NCBI GenBank assembly: GCA_018372555.1
Contig: JAHAIU010000040.1
Coordinates: 1-18,156 of the forward strand
Length of the DNA stretch: 18,156 nt
Source of the DNA: Clostridium sp.
Lineage (GTDB): Bacteria; Bacillota; Clostridia; Clostridiales; Clostridiaceae
Reading direction: 5' to 3'
Below the pieces are notes generated by a model. The model did no database searches. It saw only the letters and a list, made by a program, of their open reading frames with translations, and was not told the origin of the DNA. The stretch's first letter is position 1; each line of letters begins with the position of its first letter. The position numbers and the translations under genes are program-made. Shown here in pieces: positions 1-6,469 of this stretch.

Positions 1-97
1 CACCTCACGATGGACACCCTTGTCATTGGCTAGTGGTTCCCACTACCAAGCCCACAACGGACTTTCACCGTCAAGTTGTTGCCCATGCTGGGCACAC
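1..97 (-). mobile_element. 5' end of a group II intron (group IIC-like), truncated by the window edge
   Basis: Read on the minus strand, the sequence from 97 leftwards begins GTGTGCCCAGCATGGGC, continues with GGTGAAAGTCC and, further in, CAAGGGTGTCC. From memory, these blocks match in order the 5' end (domain I) of group IIC introns such as the Oceanobacillus iheyensis intron, which starts GUGUGCCCGGCAUGGG and contains GGUGAGAGUCC and AAGGGUGUCC. The intron begins 8 nt after the stem of a rho-independent terminator (TTTTTATA between them) and runs in the same direction as the terminated transcript, the usual group IIC insertion position. Only domain I is visible; the reverse transcriptase gene and domains V and VI, if present, lie left of position 1. 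The local sequence is clearly richer in G+C than the neighbouring genes, which fits a mobile element. Confidence 0.85.
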
Positions 98-105
98 TAT
101 AAAAA

Positions 106-134
106 GCCCCTCTGTTTTAAAACAGAGGGACTTA
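106..134 (-). terminator. Rho-independent terminator of the DAGK/ABC operon and target of the intron
   Basis: Positions 108-129 form a perfect 22-bp palindrome (arms CCCTCTG/CAGAGGG). On the minus strand the stem extends outward to about 11 bp (AAGTCCCTCTG against CAGAGGGGCTT, one G-U pair), followed by TTTTT at 105-101. It lies about 76 nt past the stop codon of the permease gene. The intron begins right after the T-tract. Confidence 0.9.
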
Positions 135-210
135 AAATAATTTAATCAAAGTAATTCTTCCAAGCTAATTTAGGTTATTATTGATTCTCACGACATAGAT
201 AAATGCTATA

Positions 211-3200
211 TTAGTCTACAGATTTTAATGATTCTACCATCTTAACCTTTTTAAGTTTATAATACATTGAAATATTAACTAGTACAGCAAATAATATAGT
301 TAGTACAGCTGAAAATATGAAACTTGTTAAATCTATATTTCTACCAAACATCATATTATCTATTTCAACAGTAAAAATTATAAATCTATGAAGTAAAACA
401 CCTAAAACTGAACCAAATAATATACCAAATATAGTTAATATAATATTTTCTCTATAAATATAAGCTGATACTTCATTATCATAGAAGCCTAATACTTTAA
501 TAGTTGCAATTTCTCTAATTCTTTCACTTATATTTACATTAGTTAAGTTATAAAGCACTACAAATGCTAAGGCCCCTGCAGATACTATCATTACTAATAC
601 AACATAATTTAAGCTTTTAATTATATTATCAAAGTTCTCTTTTATATTTGTATTAAAAGAAACACCTTTAACTATTTGATTTTCCATTAATTCTTTAGAA
701 AAATCTTCTTCATTATCAATGTTATTTATACTTACTATAAATGAATTATAATTAGGCTCTGAATCAAATATATCTTTATAATATTTAGGAGAGAAGTAAG
801 CATAGTTAAATGTGTAGTTTTCAGTTATACCTGAAACTTTTAAACTATATTCTTTACTATTTACTTTAATTTTTAATTCATCTCCTACTTTTACTTTAGT
901 TGCATCTGCTGCTTTTTCTGATAATATAATACCATTATCACTTAATGTAATCTCTTCTTTAGATTTCCTATTCTTAAAGTTAATAAAGTCAGAAACTGTT
1001 CTTAAGTTTTCCGGAACTATAATATTTAAATCCTTATCTCCTTTTTCAGTAGATATCTTAGCATTTTCCGATAATAACATAATAGCATCTTTTATTTCTT
1101 CTTTATCTTGTAATTCTTTACTAAAGTTAATCTTTTCAGATTTACTATAATCTTTATCAATATTTATTGATAAATTATACTTAAAGATATCTCCAAATTG
1201 TTTATCAATAATAGTTTCAATAGAGTCTTTAATACCAAATCCAGTTATTAATAATGCTGTACAACCCGCAATACCAAATACAGTCATAAAGAATCTCTTT
1301 TTATATCTAAATATATTTCTTACTGTTACCTTACCTATAAAGCTTAATCTTTTCCAAATGAAGGTTATTCTTTCTATTAATATTCTCTTTCCTTCCTTAG
1401 GAGCTTTTGGCCTCATTAGATTAGCAGGAGATTCTTTAAGTTCAGCATAACATGCAAATAATGCTGAAAGAGTAGTTACTGCTATGGAAACTAATGTTAT
1501 TAATATAGCTATAGGAATATTAAATTCTAATTGAACCTTAGGAAGATTATACATTATTCCATAAGCATCAAAAATTATTATAGGGAATAGGGTAAAGCCT
1601 ATAGCTAAACCAGCAATACTACCTAAAAATGATGCTGATAATGAATAAATTAAGTATTTTGATGCTATTTTATTTTTAGAATATCCTATTGCTTTTAAAG
1701 TACCAATATTTATTCTTTGCTCATCCACCATTCTTGTCATTGTAGTTAAACATACAAGAGCTGCTACTAAGAAAAAGAATACAGGGAAGACTTTCGCAAT
1801 TTTATCTATACTATCAGCATTATTTTTATAATCAACATAGGAATAATGACTATTTCTATCTAGAACAATCCAACTAGGCTCTTCAATATTTTTAATTTCA
1901 CTTTCAGCTTTATTTAACTTTGCTTCTGCAGCTGCTATTTCTTTTTCAAAGGTTTCTTTTCCTTCTTCATAATCTTTTTTACCTTTTGCTAATTCTTCTT
2001 TTCCTTTAGCAAGTTCCTCTTTAGCTGCTACAAACTTCGCTTCAGCTATTTTTTTCCCCTCTTCAAGTTTTTGCTTACTTTCAATTAAGGTATTCTCAGC
2101 ATCTTTTAATTCTTGTTCTTTCTCTTTTAATTCCTTTTCAGCACTTCTTAACTTATCTTCACCAGAGGTTATTTCATTATTTATATATGTTATACCGTTA
2201 TTTACTTCATCTCTAGTTTTAACTAAAGCATTGATCTCTTGAGTTATAGTATTTTTTTCTGCTTCAGTTAAATTAGGATTTTTTAAAGCCTCTTCTTTTT
2301 CTTTTATTCTAGAATTTAAATTGTTTCTAGTATCTTCTAGAGCCTTTAAAGTAGATTTTGCCGTATTAATCTGCTCTTCAGCTTTAGCCTTTTCTGCTTC
2401 AAAGGTTTTTTTACCACTTTCTAATGCTACTTTGCCATCATTAATCTTATACTCACCTAAAGAAATTCCATTTTCAGCTTGAATAATACTAAGTTTATAA
2501 TCAGTTTCATTTTTTGTAAGTTCAGATTCACCATTTTTTAATGCTTCTTCAGAATCTTCTATGGTCTTTTTAGCACTATCAAGATCTTCCTCACCTTTTA
2601 ACTTTTGCTTTTCAAATTCTTCTCTACTACTATTTAGTTTTTTATTAGCTTCCTCAAGTATTTCTTCATATCTTAAAGCGGCTCTTTCATTACCAAGCAT
2701 TTCTACAGATGGTTTTACCTTATCTATCTCTTTAAAATAATTCTTTGAATATGAATTTAAAGCTTTAACATTATCTAAAGTTAAATATACTTCTGTGTAA
2801 ACTGGTAACTTGAAGTTTTCATTTGGAATTACTATAAAACTTGAAATCTTACCACTTCCGATACTTGAAGTACCTTTTTCAAAAGATAGGTAATTTGGTG
2901 TTTGAACCTTACCTACAATTTCATATTCAGTTACATCTAAGCTTTCACTAAGATCCGCACTAGTGCCAGATTTAAGTTTAATTTTACTTCCTACAGATAA
3001 ATTTAAATCATCTATTGTTCCTGCTTCAACAACACATTCATTTTTATTTTCTGGTAATCTACCTTCAATTAATCTATATTGATTAACATAATTTTCATCA
3101 TTTAAAGGCATCCCCATAACTTTTAGAACAGAATCTGCTGTATCTATCATAGTTATTGCATCTAAAGAATAGGTTGGATAAACATCTTTAATTCCATCTA

Positions 3201-3435
3201 ACTTTTCTATTTCTTCAATATCATCATCAGTAAAACCTAATGTTGAGTATAAAGTTAAATCCATAAAGTTATAATCATCATAATATTTATCTGCAGTATT
3301 TTTCATATCTATTGGAGCTACTTTTATTCCAGAGAAGAAAGCAACTCCTAAAGCTATGATGGCAAATATAGAAAGGAATCTTCCTTTTGATTTTTTTATG
3401 TCTTTAAGAACATCTTTCATAAAAGCATTTTTCAT
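211..3435 (-). CDS. Large FtsX/MacB-type ABC transporter permease with coiled-coil ectodomain
   Basis: Membrane subunit of an ABC system, probably working with the ATPase encoded just upstream. Residue numbers count from a TTG at 3447. Predicted membrane segments lie near 24-44, 551-571, 597-630, 642-667, 719-739, 945-970, 1001-1027 and 1038-1062, which is the 1+3+1+3 arrangement of a duplicated FtsX module. The coupling-helix motif ERIREIATIKVLGF (975-988) and its first-half counterpart DEQRINIGTLKAIGYS are clear. Residues about 255-525 are Lys/Glu/Ala-rich and strongly heptad-like, with a short internal repeat (KEELAKG twice), predicting a long extracellular coiled coil. I chose ATG 3435 (1074 aa): it lies 1 nt after the ATPase stop and AAAGGA is upstream, whereas TTG 3447 would touch that site. 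Substrate unknown; MacB-family members move energy to the envelope for efflux or remodelling rather than carrying substrate through the membrane. Confidence 0.88.
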   Translation of the reverse strand: MKNAFMKDVLKDIKKSKGRFLSIFAIIALGVAFFSGIKVAPIDMKNTADKYYDDYNFMDLTLYSTLGFTDDDIEEIEKLDGIKDVYPTYSLDAITMIDTADSVLKVMGMPLNDENYVNQYRLIEGRLPENKNECVVEAGTIDDLNLSVGSKIKLKSGTSADLSESLDVTEYEIVGKVQTPNYLSFEKGTSSIGSGKISSFIVIPNENFKLPVYTEVYLTLDNVKALNSYSKNYFKEIDKVKPSVEMLGNERAALRYEEILEEANKKLNSSREEFEKQKLKGEEDLDSAKKTIEDSEEALKNGESELTKNETDYKLSIIQAENGISLGEYKINDGKVALESGKKTFEAEKAKAEEQINTAKSTLKALEDTRNNLNSRIKEKEEALKNPNLTEAEKNTITQEINALVKTRDEVNNGITYINNEITSGEDKLRSAEKELKEKEQELKDAENTLIESKQKLEEGKKIAEAKFVAAKEELAKGKEELAKGKKDYEEGKETFEKEIAAAEAKLNKAESEIKNIEEPSWIVLDRNSHYSYVDYKNNADSIDKIAKVFPVFFFLVAALVCLTTMTRMVDEQRINIGTLKAIGYSKNKIASKYLIYSLSASFLGSIAGLAIGFTLFPIIIFDAYGIMYNLPKVQLEFNIPIAILITLVSIAVTTLSALFACYAELKESPANLMRPKAPKEGKRILIERITFIWKRLSFIGKVTVRNIFRYKKRFFMTVFGIAGCTALLITGFGIKDSIETIIDKQFGDIFKYNLSINIDKDYSKSEKINFSKELQDKEEIKDAIMLLSENAKISTEKGDKDLNIIVPENLRTVSDFINFKNRKSKEEITLSDNGIILSEKAADATKVKVGDELKIKVNSKEYSLKVSGITENYTFNYAYFSPKYYKDIFDSEPNYNSFIVSINNIDNEEDFSKELMENQIVKGVSFNTNIKENFDNIIKSLNYVVLVMIVSAGALAFVVLYNLTNVNISERIREIATIKVLGFYDNEVSAYIYRENIILTIFGILFGSVLGVLLHRFIIFTVEIDNMMFGRNIDLTSFIFSAVLTILFAVLVNISMYYKLKKVKMVESLKSVD

Positions 3436-3436
3436 A

Positions 3437-4141
3437 TTACCATTCAATCCTTTCTACTGGAAGAGGATTATCATTTAATGTTACGCTTTCAATCATACCA
3501 TTTTTCACTTTTATTACTTTATCACCCATAGGGGTTAAGGCTAAATTATGTGTAATTATTACTACAGTCATATTATACTTTTTACATGTATCCTGAAGGA
3601 GCTTAAGTATAGACTTTCCTGTATTATAATCTAGTGCTCCTGTGGGTTCATCACATAATAATAACTTGGGGTTTTTAGCTAAAGCTCTAGCAATAGCTAC
3701 ACGTTGCTGCTCTCCACCAGATAGCTGGGCAGGAAAATTATCTTTTCTACCTTCTAAGCCTACTGCTTTTAAAATTTCAGCTGGATTTAATGGATTCTTA
3801 CAGATCTGAGTAGCCAATTCAACATTCTCTAAAGCAGTTAGGTTTTGAACTAAATTATAAAATTGAAATACAAACCCAATATCAAATCGTCTATAGGATA
3901 TTAATTCTTTTTCTGAATAGTTACTTATTAAATTATTATCTACTATGATTTCACCACTTGATAATGTATCCATTCCACCTAAAATATTTAAAATAGTACT
4001 TTTACCTGCACCACTTGCTCCTGCTACTATAACAAACTCCCCTTTTTCTATTGAAAAAGATACTCCAGCTAAAGCAGTTATATCAACTTCTCCCATTTTA
4101 TAAATCTTTTTAACATCTTTAAATTCAATAAAGCTACTCAA
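3437..4141 (-). CDS. ABC transporter ATP-binding protein, MacB/LolD type
   Basis: Cytoplasmic ATPase, 234 aa, expected to power the FtsX permease encoded next. Visible motifs: Walker A GASGAGKS (41-48), Q-loop Q93 in VFQFYN, signature LSGGEQQR (140-147), Walker B LLLCDEP with catalytic E165, D-loop GALD, and switch H198 in ITHN. The order and the LSGGEQQRVAIARAL form are typical of the MacB/LolD/FtsE group; length is normal. The start is TTG at 4141-4139, supported by GAGAGG (4150-4155) eight nucleotides upstream. It ends 1 nt before the permease ATG, implying translational coupling, and begins 18 nt after the lipid kinase gene. The C-terminal 20 residues extend past the usual core. The substrate cannot be inferred. 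Confidence 0.92.
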   Translation of the reverse strand: MSSFIEFKDVKKIYKMGEVDITALAGVSFSIEKGEFVIVAGASGAGKSTILNILGGMDTLSSGEIIVDNNLISNYSEKELISYRRFDIGFVFQFYNLVQNLTALENVELATQICKNPLNPAEILKAVGLEGRKDNFPAQLSGGEQQRVAIARALAKNPKLLLCDEPTGALDYNTGKSILKLLQDTCKKYNMTVVIITHNLALTPMGDKVIKVKNGMIESVTLNDNPLPVERIEW

Positions 4142-4159
4142 ATTATATACCTCTCTTTT

Positions 4160-5083
4160 TTAAAGTTTAGTTGGTGATAAAAATTCTACTGCATTTTCAA
4201 CTACAGAAATATTAATATTAGTCTCTTCAAATATTTCACCATCAATACAAGTACTAAATTTATCATCTGATTTTATATTAATTGTTTTACATCTTTTGTA
4301 TATAAAATAATCCTTTAGCTCTTCATTATTTAAGTGCTCTCCAGCTTTATATACACTAATTAATTTAATAAGCTTAAGTCTTGAGACTTTTTTTATGATA
4401 CATAAATCTATAAATCCATCATTTATTTCTGCTAAAGGAGCTCCTTTGTAGCCCCCTCCATATGTAAGACCATTAGCTGCAACACATAATAAAAATTCGC
4501 CTTTAATTATTTCTCTATTATCTATTATTATTTCTAAATTGCTAGTCATTTTATGAAATAATGAATAGAAAATTGATAATGTATAGGCACCTTGTCCATT
4601 TATTAGTGGTAGCTTTTTAAATTTATTCATATTTTCTGCAACCATAGCATCAAAACCGATGTTACATAAATTAACTGCATAAGTATCATTAATTTTTATT
4701 AAATCTATTTTTTTAGGTTCAAAAGAAATCTGCTTCTTTATATCATAAAATCCTATGGATTCCTCAAAGTTGTTTATGAAATCATTACCTGTTCCATAGG
4801 GTATAACAGAAACACTTGCATTATTAAACCCCATTATTCCATTTATAACTTCATTTAATGTTCCATCTCCACCACAAGCATAAAATCTTATATTTTCATT
4901 CTTTTCTTTATTACAAATAAATTTAGTATATTCTTCTGCATCATTTCTTTCTTTAGTAATATAGATACTATATTCATCTCTCGAACCTTTAAAGGACTTT
5001 TCAATTTCAGATGCTACCTCTTTTGAAACATCAAACTTTCCTGCCTTTGGATTTATAATAAAATAGTGTTTTGTTTTTGACAT
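4160..5083 (-). CDS. Diacylglycerol kinase-family lipid kinase (YegS/DgkB/BmrU type)
   Basis: Soluble or membrane-associated lipid kinase, 307 aa, close to the family length. The DAGK catalytic domain is recognisable: NPKAG (11-15) near the N-terminus, nucleotide-binding GGDGTLNEVINGI (71-83), IPYGTGNDF (94-102) and, near the C-terminus, CIDGE (about 279-283), an acidic motif placed as in DgkB-like enzymes. Family members phosphorylate diacylglycerol, recycling it into phosphatidic acid, or related lipids; the exact substrate is not readable here. Start ATG 5083 has AAAGG eight nucleotides upstream. It is the first gene of a three-gene set with the ABC ATPase and permease (18-nt gap), so its product may act on lipids linked to that envelope system, which is an inference from position only. 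Confidence 0.9.
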   Translation of the reverse strand: MSKTKHYFIINPKAGKFDVSKEVASEIEKSFKGSRDEYSIYITKERNDAEEYTKFICNKEKNENIRFYACGGDGTLNEVINGIMGFNNASVSVIPYGTGNDFINNFEESIGFYDIKKQISFEPKKIDLIKINDTYAVNLCNIGFDAMVAENMNKFKKLPLINGQGAYTLSIFYSLFHKMTSNLEIIIDNREIIKGEFLLCVAANGLTYGGGYKGAPLAEINDGFIDLCIIKKVSRLKLIKLISVYKAGEHLNNEELKDYFIYKRCKTINIKSDDKFSTCIDGEIFEETNINISVVENAVEFLSPTKL

Positions 5084-5119
5084 AAATGCTACCTTTCTTA
5101 ACTTCTTCTATTTAAAATA

Positions 5120-5125
5120 AGTATA
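5120..5125 (-). promoter_or_regulatory. Possible -10 box for the lipid kinase/ABC operon
   Basis: TATACT on the minus strand, about 37 nt upstream of the kinase ATG and after the terminator of the preceding operon. An overlapping TATAGT lies 5 nt further upstream. No convincing -35 was found at 16-18 nt, so this is only a weak candidate. A promoter is expected somewhere in 5084-5171 because a terminator lies upstream. Confidence 0.35.
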
Positions 5126-5171
5126 CTATAATAGTAATAATTTAGCATTAATAATATTATTAAGAAAAGAT

Positions 5172-5205
5172 AGCTATATCTATATGATAACTTATAGATA
5201 TAGCT
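5172..5205 (-). terminator. Terminator after the activase-like gene pair
   Basis: A 13-bp perfect stem (5172-5184 with 5193-5205, outer bases AGCTATATC/GATATAGCT) encloses an 8-nt loop. On the minus strand it is followed by ATCTTTTCTT, a fair T-tract, and it lies 22 nt past the stop codon at 5227. The stem is AT-rich, so its strength is uncertain. Confidence 0.75.
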
Positions 5206-5226
5206 TATTTGTAAATAGTATTTAAA

Positions 5227-6468
5227 TTATAAGTAAATATTTAGATTTGCATTAGACAACATTAATTTAATTCTGTTTTCTTGATTAATTTTAGACTGTG
5301 AAGGGTCATAGTCTATTACTACGATATTGGCATTAGGATGCTTGTCCATTATTTTTCTTATAGCACCTCTTCCAACTATATGATTAGGTAAACATCCAAA
5401 GGGTTCTGCACAAATTATATTGTTAGCTCCTTGATGAATAAGCTCAATCATATTACTAACAAGCAACCATCCTTCTCCCATCTTTACTCCATAACCTATA
5501 TATTCATCAGCCATTTTTCTAACATTCTCAAAACTTTCAGGTGCATCAAAGCTAGAATATCTTTTTATAGAATTATTTATTTTATTTTGTTGTCTTAAAA
5601 TAAATTTATAAGCAAACTTAGATAATATTGCTTTTACTTTGCTTTTATTATAAAGTTTATTATCAACAATTGCATTTATTAAACAATAATTTATAAAGTC
5701 TAATAAACCAGATTGAACTACTTCAGCATTTTCTTTAATTAGAAATTCTTCAAGATGATTGTTACCCATTCTTGAATATTTCATATATATTTCACCGACA
5801 ATACCAACCTTTATTTTATCAGTTTTATTAATAGAAATATTGTTAAAAGATTGTACTATATGTTTTGATATTTTATTTACTTTGAAGCAATTAAAAATAC
5901 TTAAGCTATTATTTAAATAGTTAATTTCTTTTTCTAATACCATATCTGCTTCATTTTTATTTATTTCGTAAGGCTTTACCTTATTATATAAGTACATAAT
6001 TAAATCACTATATAACACTCCATAGAAGGCTTTTACAATTAAAGTCAGACCAAATTTTAGTCCAGGATGTTTTTCAATACCAGATACACTTAACCCGATT
6101 GCTGGAACATCCTGAAATCCGCTATTTTCTAAGGCTTTTCTAATTAAATGAATATAATTAGAAGCTCTACATCCTCCACCAGTTTGAGTCATTAATACTG
6201 CAGTCTTATCTAAATCATATTTACCACTTTTTAAAGCTGATATAAATTGACCTATTACAATCATTGCAGGATAGCAAATATCATTATTAGCATTTCTTAA
6301 ACCTTCATCTATTATTTCATCAACATCATCTTCTAAAAATTCAATATTAAATCCATTATCTTTTAACATTTTATCAAGAACCTTAAAATGTATTGGTAAC
6401 ATATTAGGTACAAGTATTGTATAATTTTTCTTCATTTCTTTAGTAAAAACTTTATAATTATAACTCAT
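5227..6468 (-). CDS. Acyl-CoA dehydratase activase-related protein (HgdB/DUF2229-like partner)
   Basis: 413 aa. It resembles the C-terminal portion of the very large (about 1400 aa) activase-related proteins of clostridia, here encoded as a separate polypeptide. Conserved-looking cysteine motifs are NDICYPA (C65), TGGGCRAS (C100) and AEPFGCLPNHIVGRG (C359, with C353 nearby), candidates for iron-sulphur ligands. In this superfamily an ATP-driven activase passes low-potential electrons to a cluster-bearing partner; this protein could be such an acceptor, but its substrate is unknown. Start ATG 6468 has AAGGAG (6476-6481) seven nucleotides upstream, inside the 3' end of the preceding gene, with 1 nt between stop and start, so the pair is translationally coupled. 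There is no signal peptide or membrane segment. An alternative is a scaffold or regulatory subunit. Confidence 0.8.
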   Translation of the reverse strand: MSYNYKVFTKEMKKNYTILVPNMLPIHFKVLDKMLKDNGFNIEFLEDDVDEIIDEGLRNANNDICYPAMIVIGQFISALKSGKYDLDKTAVLMTQTGGGCRASNYIHLIRKALENSGFQDVPAIGLSVSGIEKHPGLKFGLTLIVKAFYGVLYSDLIMYLYNKVKPYEINKNEADMVLEKEINYLNNSLSIFNCFKVNKISKHIVQSFNNISINKTDKIKVGIVGEIYMKYSRMGNNHLEEFLIKENAEVVQSGLLDFINYCLINAIVDNKLYNKSKVKAILSKFAYKFILRQQNKINNSIKRYSSFDAPESFENVRKMADEYIGYGVKMGEGWLLVSNMIELIHQGANNIICAEPFGCLPNHIVGRGAIRKIMDKHPNANIVVIDYDPSQSKINQENRIKLMLSNANLNIYL

Positions 6469-6469
6469 C

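Noticed and set aside
5084..5226. Small gene or regulatory RNA in the spacer before the lipid kinase
   Set aside because: Only the terminator hairpin and a weak -10 candidate were found; no start codon with a ribosome site.
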